From: Anadara kagoshimensis
Taxonomy: Eukaryota > Mollusca > Bivalvia > Arcoida > Arcidae
DNA: 64,000 nucleotides
Reading direction: 5' to 3'
Assembly: GCA_021292105.1 (NCBI GenBank)
Contig: CM037861.1
Span: 48,808,634-48,872,633 of the forward strand
Numbering within the stretch: the first letter of the stretch is position 1; the number at the start of each line of letters is the position of its first letter. Under the pieces are notes generated by a model, which did no database searches, had not been told where the DNA came from, and worked only from the letters and a program-made list of their open reading frames with translations. The position numbers were made by a program, and so were the translations under genes. Below are positions 17,287 through 29,849 of this stretch, in pieces.

Positions 17287-17652
17287 CAAGCAAAGCATTA
17301 CTATTCCTGAAAAAGAACATATTGATATGCTAATTTTGTCAAATGCTATAATACGCACAGACACTGAGTGTATAGGTTGGGGGGGACAGTTTGATCGTTA
17401 TGGTTATCCACTATTAAAAAGTACATTTAGGCATCGGCGGTACACTTTGCGTGTGCCGCGTTTAGTCTATTTCCTGAAAATGATGCATACATTGTCTCCA
17501 GATATGCACATTAGCCCCTTTGCCATAATAAAGGGTGTATAAGGTTCGAACATCTCACATATGAACCGGCCCATGTTAATAATGAACGCAAAATTTGTTA
17601 TAATGAAAGGCAATGCTTTGGGCATAGGAAATATGAAAACTGCAAACTGTAA
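17287..17652 (+). pseudogene. His-Cys box endonuclease, copy A, partial
   Basis: The first four codons fall in the gap. One base is missing at about 17516, inside the codons of the catalytic SHLCH motif, shifting the rest out of frame to an early stop at 17542. Otherwise the DNA matches the intact copies. Confidence 0.85.
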
Positions 17653-17680
17653 GGTATTTACAACTGTTATGAATGTTATG

Positions 17681-19555
17681 TTATGTTAAGTTAATGGCAT
17701 AGTTGTGCACATTTCCCTGATTTGTGCCATTAGCAGAGTACATTGACTTATTCGTGATTGATTGGTGGTTATTTCGATATCGTGCATAGTACCGCTTGAT
17801 TTTGTTTGCAAGTATAGCTTTATAGTTTGTCTGGTACTTTGCAACACTATCGACTTTAACCATTTGGGTCATAAGGGGGCCTCGATTGTGAAAGTTTAGT
17901 CCGACACATTTACCAATTAACACTGTTGATTTCCCAGTGCCATGGGTGTCAGAATGTACCGCTGAATGGCACAAAGCAGGGAAATTCCTTTTCCAAGTTA
18001 CTTGTTTTGTAGCGTAAGTGAACACCCTGTGATGGATGTTCTCAGAACGGTTGGTGTCAAACAAGCGTGTCATTTCACTTATCTTTCTGTGATCTAAAAT
18101 CTTACTGAGGGTGGTGGTGAATATTTTCCGGTCCGAATCATTCAAATGAAGATACTGCCCAAATGGAAGGTGTATGGCTGTCAAGTGGGGCTTACATATA
18201 AGAGACACCTTCTTGCAATGACTATGGTTGCCACTGAAACAATCAATAACATTATCACGAATCTTGACTGCTCGCTCGACAAAGTGTCTTTCATCAGTGG
18301 CAACATTCTTTAACCTAGTATACTCTCTAGTCAGCCTGTTTCGTGTTGCAATAGCCAGTTTTTTCTTAAATGTGGCTTTTCTTTCAGCCACATACCCTGG
18401 CAAAGATAGGGAAAGGCTAGCTATGTTTTTGTACACTCTACGCATTTTGTGAACAAAACATGTAAAGTGTCTAGGTGGGGACTGACCACATGGAACATCC
18501 ACCCTACTTGCAACACTGTCCATCTGGGGACACCCATCAGTGGTAATGCTAGATACAGTAAGAAAGTGACTGGCATTCACTTGCTCAACATTATTAATTG
18601 TCATGGTTTTTTCATATGTTGTGAGATTTGAAGTTGGTGCAACATTTTGTGTGCACGAGTTCAGTTTGTTTGCTATTTGACAGTTAAGTATGAGTTTTCT
18701 GTTTGTTGTTTTTTCCACCAGTGGACTGAATGATTGTGTACCACTCTGGAAACCCAAAGCAAGCCTGTTATTGTAAGACACATCGGTCTCAACATCAACC
18801 ATTGGGGGGTCACCTCTTATTTGGGTAATTAGCTGGACAAACTTTTGGTTGTCCAGCATTGATTCCTGGTTAAGTGTTTCGATTTTACTTGCCAAGCGGT
18901 TTAGTAACCTTTGCATTGATGACCGGGTGGGTGGTTTGATGTCAAGGCACGACATGATGAATTGCAAGTCTGTCATACCGACTTTGGTTTTTAAGATTGA
19001 CAAACAAAGTGCGATGTTGAGTGGTCCAGGTTTGGGGCCATACGTGCTTAGCTTTTTGTCAACATCATCGTACATTTTGACAAGGTGTGACTTTACACCG
19101 CATGTTATGCAATGAACTTGAATTTCAATGCATAAGCCTTTGCGTGAAATTTTATATAGGTCCATGTTCATGTTGTCACACCCTGTAGTATTGTGGACAT
19201 TGACAAAATGGTTGAAAAGTTTGGGTAATTTATCAAACTGTATTATTCCATTACCTAGTAGAGAGTTGGGTTCGAATCTCTGAAGATTTTCATCCTCTGT
19301 ATTTTCAGGAATTGGTCTCAATTTTGTCGGGGGACAACTGCTACCGGGGTATTTGGCAGCTTCATACAGAGACTGAGTTGGACGTACCCATTGGCTAGCT
19401 GAGATATTTGGTTCGTTGTTTTCAGGGATTGCCACAGACTCATTTTGTAAGGTACGATGATTCCAGAAACTATTACCTTTTGTAAACATATGTCTTGAAG
19501 TGCTCTTAAATTGGTTAATCTTGTAGTAATACCAGTTTTTGGACTTTTTACCCAT
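17681..19555 (-). CDS. DDE-type transposase-like protein, copy A
   Basis: Intact 624-residue frame starting at MGKKSKNW. A TTG 30 bp upstream would extend it but is a poor eukaryotic start. Full description is given under copy E (42831-44705). Confidence 0.75.
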   Translation of the reverse strand: MGKKSKNWYYYKINQFKSTSRHMFTKGNSFWNHRTLQNESVAIPENNEPNISASQWVRPTQSLYEAAKYPGSSCPPTKLRPIPENTEDENLQRFEPNSLLGNGIIQFDKLPKLFNHFVNVHNTTGCDNMNMDLYKISRKGLCIEIQVHCITCGVKSHLVKMYDDVDKKLSTYGPKPGPLNIALCLSILKTKVGMTDLQFIMSCLDIKPPTRSSMQRLLNRLASKIETLNQESMLDNQKFVQLITQIRGDPPMVDVETDVSYNNRLALGFQSGTQSFSPLVEKTTNRKLILNCQIANKLNSCTQNVAPTSNLTTYEKTMTINNVEQVNASHFLTVSSITTDGCPQMDSVASRVDVPCGQSPPRHFTCFVHKMRRVYKNIASLSLSLPGYVAERKATFKKKLAIATRNRLTREYTRLKNVATDERHFVERAVKIRDNVIDCFSGNHSHCKKVSLICKPHLTAIHLPFGQYLHLNDSDRKIFTTTLSKILDHRKISEMTRLFDTNRSENIHHRVFTYATKQVTWKRNFPALCHSAVHSDTHGTGKSTVLIGKCVGLNFHNRGPLMTQMVKVDSVAKYQTNYKAILANKIKRYYARYRNNHQSITNKSMYSANGTNQGNVHNYAINLT

Positions 19556-19618
19556 TATTACAGCTTGAAATGTTGTTTTGGACAAGGAATAATGTTTGAA
19601 GCAAAATTAAACAAAATT

Positions 19619-19703
19619 TGATGACATCATTTTGAAAAGAACACATTTTTGTTATACCACACAAGACCTGATGACATCATCTTGTTGTTCTGTGATGTCA
19701 TCA
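19619..19703. promoter_or_regulatory. Three bZIP-type palindromes upstream of the transposase
   Basis: TGATGACATCAT at 19619-19630 and 19669-19680, and TGATGTCATCA at 19693-19703, 64-148 bp upstream of the transposase ATG on the minus strand. They resemble ATF/CREB or AP-1 family sites. The trio is kept in every unit (for example 44770-44854). A role as transposase promoter elements or as subterminal transposase-binding sites is inferred. Confidence 0.5.
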
Positions 19704-20652
19704 GTTTTGAAGCTGTTGTTTACAAACAGATTATCTCCCCCTTGTATACTAAATACTGAAATCAAATGCACATTTTAACTCAAATGGTGAAAATGTTTTC
19801 TAATTAGTGCACATTTAGTACACAGTAAAGACCTGTAATGAGATTAGTCATAGTATTAGGCATTTATTTAAGAATAACTGCAAATAAACATTAAAAACAG
19901 TATGAAATTTAAGTGTTTTTCATATAATTACATGTTTTTTTAATTAAAAAGGACCTTTTCAATGAGAAAAGTTAGAATAATTAGTATTTATACAAATCAA
20001 CAGATGCACTGAACCAGTTTAAATTAACCTCTTCAAGATTGTGCATGAAATTTAGTGTTTAGTTTCATTGCAAATACATGTACTACATGTGTGAACTGAC
20101 TGATCTCAAGTATTAGCTCTTTAGAAAAACATACAAAAATTAACAAGTCAGACACTCAATGTAAATAGTGTCATAGACCCAGTTCACATCCAAAGATACA
20201 TCATGTGGTATATCATTTTGTTCGAAATAATGTCTTCTTTCATATTATGAGAAAAAAAATGGTGTTAAAAATTTTGCCCCAGTTTTATGGTATAAGACCT
20301 CAGTCGTGATTTGCCTGAAGTGGGACGGTCAAAAGTAGTGCATATAAAATTTAAAGTACTTTTCCCATTCACCCTGCCTAGTCAGCACATGTTGTTGAGA
20401 CCTGTTCTGTAATAATCCTATCTTGAAAGCTACAGATGTGTGCAAAATTTTGATACACATTGGACTGACCTAGGTACTATATTTTTGTGTAAGAACGTAT
20501 TGTTGAAACTGCCACTTCCTGTGTAAACATCACTTCCTGGAGGGAAAATCCCACATGTGCTTGTCCAAGGTAAGAGATACATGGCAAATTTGTGAAAAAT
20601 GAATCAGACAAGTACCTCGATTTTGATGATTTTTCAAAAGGGGACTAGTTAA

Positions 20653-22546
20653 CACAGGCATTTGTTTCTATGAATGAAAAAAAAATCGAGAAATTACTAT
20701 ATAATAACACAAGGTGGTCATCTCTTTTTCAGGAGAATTACCACCAGTCCGCTTCAAACTGATTATTTCCATTTTTGCACGATAAAAATTCAAACAAACC
20801 TGGTACCGTTCGATTCAAAACACTTTTATCTTTACGGTAATACACATTTTTGTATCCCTCGATAACCCCTCGCTTGAATAATTGACATATTTCTCAGCTA
20901 TTCCAACGACTACGACAAATATCACACTTCCACTATATTCACTTCCGGTCCGCTGCGCAGGGAATATGATGACCATATTTGATTGGTCGTGAATAAATAG
21001 AATCACAAATCGAAAGTAGAAATTGTAAAACAGGTAAAACGACAAGAATGCAAGACGATATTGTTCAAAAGGCGGTAAATGGCCATTCCTTGTTAATTTT
21101 AGGCCAGAGTGGCACTGGAAAGAGTTTTGTTTGTAAAGAAATTGCCCGTAAACTTAAAGAAAAGTGTATAAATGTAAGGCTTACAGCCACTACAGGGATA
21201 GCATCCCTTAATATAGGGGGACAAACTGTTCATTCGTGGTGTGGTATTGGCGATGGTAGATATTCGAACGAAAATTTACTGGACAAAATTTCTAACAATG
21301 AAATATTCTTGAGTAGGCGTAAAACACCTTACCCTATTTAATCAATGCATAAACATGAAATATAGATATCTCTATTTCAAATACAGAAATCTATATTTGA
21401 ATTAGAGATATCTGTATTAAAGCATTAATTTTTGGAAAATGTAGATATCTGTATTTGAAAGAGATATCTTTATTTGAAATAAAGATATCTGTATTTAAAT
21501 GTAGATAACTCCATTTTTTGAATAAAAACCCATTTGGTCTGCCATAGAATTGCATATCAACTAAATATATATTGACAATCAAAAATTTCTCGATAATTTT
21601 TTTTATTCATGAAACAAGTGCCTGTGAGAAATATGCACTCTCATGAACATATAGAACATAATAAACTTTGAACATTTTTTTTTTAATCTTTTTTTTTTTT
21701 TTACTGCATAAATGTTGTGCCAGTCCATAAATCTGATCCCCCCCCCCCCCCCCCCCTACAAATGTAGGTACCGTCATTTTTTTTTTAACTCTATGCTGCA
21801 TTCTCCATGTTTACAGAAACACAAATTTGACTAGGTACTAGTACCATAGAAAGCCTCATTTGGTACTATCTCCTTTATATATTTCCCCAAAACGTCAATA
21901 TAATTGGCTGTATTACAAATTGAGAGTTCTCTCATTATACTTACCAAAAAGTAATTGCAAAATTATTTCTGCATTCACTCATTTTGAAAAGTATCAAAAT
22001 TGTCCGTTTTAAATTTCCCACCAAATGTCAATTTGATTTCATCGGGAGTTATCGTTCTTATTTGGAAACCCTCTTGACTTGTCATGGCGTACATGTTGAG
22101 AACATAAATATAGTCAAAATAATAAAACACAGATTTTAAATTAAGATATGTATTATTTTGTTTGTGTAAAAATATAAATGTTAAAACTGTTATACGTTTA
22201 TATTTTTTAAACAACTCATTTTATTTACTCAAAATAATATTAACTGCGGACCGGAAGTGAATATAGTGGAAGTGTGATATTTGTCGTAGTCGTTGGAATA
22301 GCTGAGAAATATGTCAATTATTCAAGCGAGGGGTTATCGAGGGATACAAAAATGTGTATTACCGTAAAGATAAAAGTGTTTTGAATCGAACGGTACCAGG
22401 TTTGTTTGAATTTTTATCGTGCAAAAATGGAAATAATCAGTTTGAAGCGGACTGGTGGTAATTCTCCTGAAAAAGAGATGACCACCTTGTGTTATTATAT
22501 AGTAATTTCTCGATTTTTTTTTCATTCATAGAAACAAATGCCTGTG
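20653..22546. mobile_element. Nested transposon with 301-bp TIRs, copy 1
   Basis: A 1894-bp insertion with terminal inverted repeats 20653-20953 and 22246-22546 starting CACAGGCATTTG. It is flanked by an 8-bp duplication CTAGTTAA (20645-20652 and 22547-22554). The empty site in two later units proves the boundaries. Inside are a helicase fragment, a block of AGATATCTxTATTT words (about 21360-21510), T and C homopolymers, and no transposase, so it is non-autonomous. An 8-bp duplication is shared by hAT, P and Merlin families; the termini do not let me choose. Confidence 0.9.
21048..21341 (+). pseudogene. Captured N-terminal fragment of a PIF1-like helicase
   Basis: Ninety-seven codons from ATG. 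Walker A is GQSGTGKS at residues 19-26, the next helicase motif is TATTGIASLNIGG at 46-58, and THVSW-like TVHSWCGIG at 60-68. These are hallmarks of PIF1/RRM3 helicases. The frame stops at residue 97, before Walker B and all later motifs, so it cannot be an active helicase alone. It looks like one captured exon that now ends in unrelated sequence. The frame is kept open in five of six copies, which may only reflect recent amplification. Confidence 0.8.
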
Positions 22547-23563
22547 CTAGTTAAGGAATTAGGAGACTTTGGTCTCATTATATGTAGTTCGAGGTTTGTC
22601 GACCAACTGCCCAGATGAAAACTAGCCATTTTAAGGCCAAAATTGACCAATTTTCTATGTATTGCCATGGAAACTAAACGGTTGCTCAAATCTTATGGCT
22701 GCCCAGTTGGGCCACCCTAACATGACAAAATTAATGCCCTGACACCCCAGATTTGAAAATGTATACACATGTGTAGCTTCCTAGCTAATATTTCAGATAC
22801 TGGCACTGGAACTCGGAAGAGGGCAACTGTAATTTTGGCCATTTCTTGTCCTTATTTCACGACTGAGGTCAGTAACCATAAGGAGCATAGGATAATTTGT
22901 CTAAATGGGTCAAATATGCCTGAAATTGTTATTTGTTTACATTTTTGATATAACTTATGATTGTAATCATTGTAATACTACATATAAACCATATTTGCCT
23001 CATAATTACAAATTTGAGGTCATAAGGTCATCTTAGTGCACAAAGGTCAGATCATGGCCTGAATACATATTAATCTGCATTTTTTGCAATTTGAACAGAA
23101 TTTTTTATCTAAATGTAATAATTTTTCTGAAATATCATTCAATGTATTATTTAAATGCATTTTTAGGTGAACATTTTGTTATTTAATTGAAATATGAATG
23201 TTTCCACCACCCCCAACCCCCCTATTCCACCATAAATTTCACCTTGCTATCTCCATAGCAACAACTGAGTTGCATCTATCCCCCTTTAAAGTAATAAATG
23301 CTAAACATTTGTTGCATAGTTGACACCATTGAAAACTTTATGATGAATTTCCCCCCATTCCCCCCTCTTTGCCTCCACTTCCTCCACACTATACATGTAT
23401 TTCCCATTGCCCCTTTAACATTTTTTTTTTTTTTTGTGTTTTTATATATGTTTTATATAAAAATATGTTATATATGTTATGTAGACCAAGTTAATGGCTA
23501 TTTATGTAATTTACATTTCAGAATTAAGTTTAAGTTTATATATTTCTTATTTCTTGCCCAAAC

Positions 23564-23941
23564 ATGGCTTTTTTCAAGCAAAGCATTACTATTCCTGAAA
23601 AAGAACATATTGATATGCTAATTTTGTCAAATGCTATAATACGCACAGACACTGAGTGTATAGGTTGGGGGGGACAGTTTGATCGTTATGGTTATCCACT
23701 ATTAAAAAGTACATTTAGGCATCGGCGGTACACTTTGCGTGTGCCGCGTTTAGTCTATTTCCTGAAAATGATGCATACATTGTCTCCAGATATGCACATT
23801 AGCCACCTTTGCCATAATAAAGGGTGTATAAGGTTCGAACATCTCACATATGAACCGGCCCATGTTAATAATGAACGCAAAATTTGTTATAATGAAAGGC
23901 AATGCTTTGGGCATAGGAAATATGAAAACTGCAAACTGTAA
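23564..23941 (+). CDS. I-PpoI-like His-Cys box endonuclease, copy B
   Basis: Intact 125-residue copy. It stops 28 bp before the end of the convergent transposase gene, as in all units. See copy E (42425-42802). Confidence 0.8.
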   Translation: MAFFKQSITIPEKEHIDMLILSNAIIRTDTECIGWGGQFDRYGYPLLKSTFRHRRYTLRVPRLVYFLKMMHTLSPDMHISHLCHNKGCIRFEHLTYEPAHVNNERKICYNERQCFGHRKYENCKL

Positions 23942-23969
23942 GGTATTTACAACTGTTATGAATGTTATG

Positions 23970-25842
23970 TTATGTTAAGTTAATGGCATAGTTGTGCACA
24001 TTTCCCTGATTTGTGCCATTAGCAGAGTACATTGACTTATTCGTGATTGATTGGTGGTTATTTCGATATCGTGCATAGTACCGCTTGATTTTGTTTGCAA
24101 GTATAGCTTTATAGTTTGTCTGGTACTTTGCAACACTATCGACTTTAACCATTTGGGTCATAAGGGGGCCTCGATTGTGAAAGTTTAGTCCGACACATTT
24201 ACCAATTAACACTGTTGATTTCCCAGTGCCATGGGTGTCAGAATGTACCGCTGAATGGCACAAAGCAGGGAAATTCCTTTTCCAAGTTACTTGTTTTGTA
24301 GCGTAAGTGAACACCCGTGATGGATGTTCTCAGAACGGTTGGTGTCAAACAAGCGTGTCATTTCACTTATCTTTCTGTGATCTAAAATCTTACTGAGGGT
24401 GGTGGTGAATATTTTCCGGTCCGAATCATTCAAATGAAGATACTGCCCAAATGGAAGGTGTATGGCTGTCAAGTGGGGCTTACATATAAGAGACACCTTC
24501 TTGCAATGACTATGGTTGCCACTGAAACAATCAATAACATTATCACGAATCTTGACTGCTCGCTCGACAAAGTGTCTTTCATCAGTGGCAACATTCTTTA
24601 ACCTAGTATACTCTCTAGTCAGCCTGTTTCGTGTTGCAATAGCCAGTTTTTTCTTAAATGTGGCTTTTCTTTCAGCCACATACCCTGGCAAAGATAGGGA
24701 AAGGCTAGCTATGTTTTTGTACACTCTACGCATTTTGTGAACAAAACATGTAAAGTGTCTAGGTGGGGACTGACCACATGGAACATCCACCCTACTTGCA
24801 ACACTGTCCATCTGGGGACACCCATCAGTGGTAATGCTAGATACAGTAAGAAAGTGACTGGCATTCACTTGCTCAACATTATTAATTGTCATGGTTTTTT
24901 CATATGTTGTGAGATTTGAAGTTGGTGCAACATTTTGTGTGCACGAGTTCAGTTTGTTTGCTATTTGACAGTTAAGTATGAGTTTTCTGTTTGTTGTTTT
25001 TTCCACCAGTGGACTGAATGATTGTGTACCACTCTGGAAACCCAAAGCAAGCCTGTTATTGTAAGACACATCGGTCTCAACATCAACCATTGGGGGGTCA
25101 CCTCTTATTTGGGTAATTAGCTGGACAAACTTTTGGTTGTCCAGCATTGATTCCTGGTTAAGTGTTTCGATTTTACTTGCCAAGCGGTTTAGTAACCTTT
25201 GCATTGATGACCGGGTGGGTGGTTTGATGTCAAGGCACGACATGATGAATTGCAAGTCTGTCATACCGACTTTGGTTTTTAAGATTGACAAACAAAGTGC
25301 GATGTTGAGTGGTCCAGGTTTGGGGCCATACGTGCTTAGCTTTTTGTCAACATCATCGTACATTTTGACAAGGTGTGACTTTACACCGCATGTTATGCAA
25401 TGAACTTGAATTTCAATGCATAAGCCTTTGCGTGAAATTTTATATAGGTCCATGTTCATGTTGTCACACCCTGTAGTATTGTGGACATTGACAAAATGGT
25501 TGAAAAGTTTGGGTAATTTATCAAACTGTATTATTCCATTACCTAGTAGAGAGTTGGGTTCGAATCTCTGAAGATTTTCATCCTCTGTATTTTCAGGAAT
25601 TGGTCTCAATTTTGTCGGGGGACAACTGCTACCGGGGTATTTGGCAGCTTCATACAGAGACTGAGTTGGACGTACCCATTGGCTAGCTGAGATATTTGGT
25701 TCGTTGTTTTCAGGGATTGCCACAGACTCATTTTGTAAGGTACGATGATTCCAGAAACTATTACCTTTTGTAAACATATGTCTTGAAGTGCTCTTAAATT
25801 GGTTAATCTTGTAGTAATACCAGTTTTGGACTTTTTACCCAT
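23970..25842 (-). pseudogene. DDE-type transposase-like protein, copy B, two frameshifts
   Basis: One base is missing near 24316 (C/T run in CACCC) and one T near 25826 (TTTT instead of TTTTT). Both are in homopolymers, so consensus error is likely. The N-terminal break falls within the first 10 codons. Confidence 0.8.
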
Positions 25843-26941
25843 TATTACAGCTTGAAATGTTGTTTTGGACAAGGAATAATGTTTGAAGCAAAATTAAACA
25901 AAATTTGATGACATCATTTTGAAAAGAACACATTTTTGTTATACCACACAAGACCTGATGACATCATCTTGTTGTTCTGTGATGTCATCAGTTTTGAAGC
26001 TGTTGTTTACAAACAGATTATCTCCCCCTTGTATACTAAATACTGAAATCAAATGCACATTTTAACTCAAAATGGTGAAAATGTTTTCTAATTAGTGCAC
26101 ATTTAGTACACAGTAAAGACCTGTAATGAGATTAGTCATAGTATTAGGCATTTATTTAAGAATAACTGCAAATAAACATTAAAAACAGTATGAAATTTAA
26201 GTGTTTTTCATATAATTACATGTTTTTTTAATTAAAAAGGACCTTTTCAATGAGAAAAGTTAGAATAATTAGTATTTATACAAATCAACAGATGCACTGA
26301 ACCAGTTTAAATTAACCTCTTCAAGATTGTGCATGAAATTTAGTGTTTAGTTTCATTGCAAATACATGTACTACATGTGTGAACTGACTGATCTCAAGTA
26401 TTAGCTCTTTAGAAAAACATACAAAAATTAACAAGTCAGACACTCAATGTAAATAGTGTCATAGACCCAGTTCACATCCAAAGATACATCATGTGGTATA
26501 TCATTTTGTTCGAAATAATGTCTTCTTTCATATTATGAGAAAAAAAATGGTGTTAAAAATTTTGCCCCAGTTTTATGGTATAAGACCTCAGTCGTGATTT
26601 GCCTGAAGTGGGACGGTCAAAAGTAGTGCATATAAAATTTAAAGTACTTTTCCCATTCACCCTGCCTAGTCAGCACATGTTGTTGAGACCTGTTCTGTAA
26701 TAATCCTATCTTGAAAGCTACAGATGTGTGCAAAATTTTGATACACATTGGACTGACCTAGGTACTATATTTTTGTGTAAGAACGTATTGTTGAAACTGC
26801 CACTTCCTGTGTAAACATCACTTCCTGGAGGGAAAATCCCACATGTGCTTGTCCAAGGTAAGAGATACATGGCAAATTTGTGAAAAAATGAATCAGACAA
26901 GTACCTCGATTTTGATGATTTTTCAAAAGGGGACTAGTTAA

Positions 26942-28834
26942 CACAGGCATTTGTTTCTATGAATGAAAAAAAAATCGAGAAATTACTATATAATAACACA
27001 AGGTGGTCATCTCTTTTTCAGGAGAATTACCACCAGTCCGCTTCAAACTGATTATTTCCATTTTTGCACGATAAAAATTCAAACAAACCTGGTACCGTTC
27101 GATTCAAAACACTTTTATCTTTACGGTAATACACATTTTTGTATCCCTCGATAACCCCTCGCTTGAATAATTGACATATTTCTCAGCTATTCCAACGACT
27201 ACGACAAATATCACACTTCCACTATATTCACTTCCGGTCCGCTGCGCAGGGAATATGATGACCATATTTGATTGGTCGGTGAATAAATAGAATCACAAAT
27301 CGAAAGTAGAAATTGTAAAACAGGTAAAACGACAAGAATGCAAGACGATATTGTTCAAAAGGCGGTAAATGGCCATTCCTTGTTAATTTTAGGCCAGAGT
27401 GGCACTGGAAAGAGTTTTGTTTGTAAAGAAATTGCCCGTAAACTTAAAGAAAAGTGTATAAATGTAAGGCTTACAGCCACTACAGGGATAGCATCCCTTA
27501 ATATAGGGGGACAAACTGTTCATTCGTGGTGTGGTATTGGCGATGGTAGATATTCGAACGAAAATTTACTGGACAAAATTTCTAACAATGAAATATTCTT
27601 GAGTAGGCGTAAAACACCTTACCCTATTTAATCAATGCATAAACATGAAATATAGATATCTCTATTTCAAATACAGAAATCTATATTTGAATTAGAGATA
27701 TCTGTATTAAAGCATTAATTTTTGGAAAATGTAGATATCTGTATTTGAAAGAGATATCTTTATTTGAAATAAAGATATCTGTATTTAAATGTAGATAACT
27801 CCATTTTTTGAATAAAAACCCATTTGGTCTGCCATAGAATTGCATATCAACTAAATATATATTGACAATCAAAAATTTCTCGATAATTTTTTTTATTCAT
27901 GAAACAAGTGCCTGTGAGAAATATGCACTCTCATGAACATATAGAACATAATAAACTTTGAACATTTTTTTTTAATCTTTTTTTTTTTTTACTGCATAAA
28001 TGTTGTGCCAGTCCATAAATCTGATCCCCCCCCCCCCCCCCCCGTACAAATGTAGGTACCGTCATTTTTTTTTTAACTCTATGCTGCATTCTCCATGTTT
28101 ACAGAAACACAAATTTGACTAGGTACTAGTACCATAGAAAGCCTCATTTGGTACTATCTCCTTTATATATTTCCCCAAAACGTCAATATAATTGGCTGTA
28201 TTACAAATTGAGAGTTCTCTCATTATACTTACCAAAAAGTAATTGCAAAATTATTTCTGCATTCACTCATTTTGAAAAGTATCAAAATTGTCCGTTTTAA
28301 ATTTCCCACCAAATGTCAATTTGATTTCATCGGGAGTTATCGTTCTTATTTGGAAACCCTCTTGACTTGTCATGGCGTACATGTTGAGAACATAAATATA
28401 GTCAAAATAATAAAACACAGATTTTAAATTAAGATATGTATTATTTTGTTTGTGTAAAAATATAAATGTTAAAACTGTTATACGTTTATATTTTTTAAAC
28501 AACTCATTTTATTTACTCAAAATAATATTAACTGCGGACCGGAAGTGAATATAGTGGAAGTGTGATATTTGTCGTAGTCGTTGGAATAGCTGAGAAATAT
28601 GTCAATTATTCAAGCGAGGGGTTATCGAGGGATACAAAAATGTGTATTACCGTAAAGATAAAAGTGTTTTGAATCGAACGGTACCAGGTTTGTTTGAATT
28701 TTTATCGTGCAAAAATGGAAATAATCAGTTTGAAGCGGACTGGTGGTAATTCTCCTGAAAAAGAGATGACCACCTTGTGTTATTATATAGTAATTTCTCG
28801 ATTTTTTTTTCATTCATAGAAACAAATGCCTGTG
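26942..28834. mobile_element. Nested transposon, copy 2
   Basis: 1893 bp between CTAGTTAA duplications. It differs from copy 1 mainly in homopolymer length. Confidence 0.9.
27338..27631 (+). pseudogene. PIF1-like helicase fragment, copy 2
   Basis: Same 97-codon frame as at 21048, unbroken. Confidence 0.8.
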
Positions 28835-29849
28835 CTAGTTAAGGAATTAGGAGACTTTGGTCTCATTATATGTAGTTCGAGGTTTGTCGACCAACTGCCC
28901 AGATGAAAACTAGCCATTTTAAGGCCAAAATTGACCAATTTTCTATGTATTGCCATGGAAACTAAACGGTTGCTCAAATCTTATGGCTGCCCAGTTGGGC
29001 CACCCTAACATGACAAAATTAATGCCCTGACACCCCAGATTTGAAAATGTATACACATGTGTAGCTTCCTAGCTAATATTTCAGATACTGGCACTGGAAC
29101 TCGGAAGAGGGCAACTGTAATTTTGGCCATTTCTTGTCCTTATTTCACGACTGAGGTCAGTAACCATAAGGAGCATAGGATAATTTGTCTAAATGGGTCA
29201 AATATGCCTGAAATTGTTATTTGTTTACATTTTTGATATAACTTATGATTGTAATCATTGTAATACTACATATAAACCATATTTGCCTCATAATTACAAA
29301 TTTGAGGTCATAAGGTCATCTTAGTGCACAAAGGTCAGATCATGGCCTGAATACATATTAATCTGCATTTTTTGCAATTTGAACAGAATTTTTTATCTAA
29401 ATGTAATAATTTTTCTGAAATATCATTCAATGTATTATTTAAATGCATTTTTAGGTGAACATTTTGTTATTTAATTGAAATATGAATGTTTCCACCACCC
29501 CAACCCCCCTATTCCACCATAAATTTCACCTTGCTATCTCCATAGCAACAACTGAGTTGCATCTATCCCCCTTTAAAGTAATAAATGCTAAACATTTGTT
29601 GCATAGTTGACACCATTGAAAACTTTATGATGAATTTCCCCCCATTCCCCCCTCTTTGCCTCCACTTCCTCCACACTATACATGTATTTCCCATTGCCCC
29701 TTTAACATTTTTTTTTTTTTTTTGTGTTTTTATATATGTTTTATATAAAAATGTTATATATGTTATGTAGACCAAGTTAATGGCTATTTATGTAATTTAC
29801 ATTTCAGAATTAAGTTTAAGTTTATATATTTCTTATTTCTTGCCCAAAC

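Larger units (their letters stand above)
17287..20308. mobile_element. Two-gene transposon copy A, left end lost in gap
   Basis: Right terminal repeat and ATTT flank (20309-20312) are present. The 753 bp between the transposase start and the right end are non-coding. Confidence 0.85.
22858..26596. mobile_element. Two-gene transposon copy B, complete
   Basis: Terminal repeats CACGACTGAGGTC-xxxx-ACCATAA (20 of 24 matching) at both ends, with ATTT flanks at 22854-22857 and 26597-26600. Length 3739 bp. The 706-bp leader before the endonuclease ends with a possible splice acceptor (TTTACATTTCAG near 23521), so a non-coding first exon is possible. Confidence 0.85.

Noticed and set aside
16258-17542. 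Long frames across the gap
   Set aside because: They consist of unknown bases read as open codons.
18228-19115. 74-, 60- and 88-codon + frames recurring in each unit
   Set aside because: Antisense shadows of the transposase gene; they repeat only because the unit repeats.
20674-20865. 63-codon frame present at both ends of the nested transposon
   Set aside because: It lies wholly inside the 301-bp terminal repeat, so it appears twice in opposite directions, and it has no domain.
21975-22214. 79-codon minus-strand frame in the nested transposon
   Set aside because: Starts with TTG, low complexity in its first half, and no recognised motif. A captured exon (about 39 residues from an ATG at 22094) is possible but unsupported.
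23298-23621. 107-codon frame overlapping the start of the endonuclease gene
   Set aside because: Phe/Pro/Ile-rich translation of T and C runs, and its length changes with homopolymer length between units.
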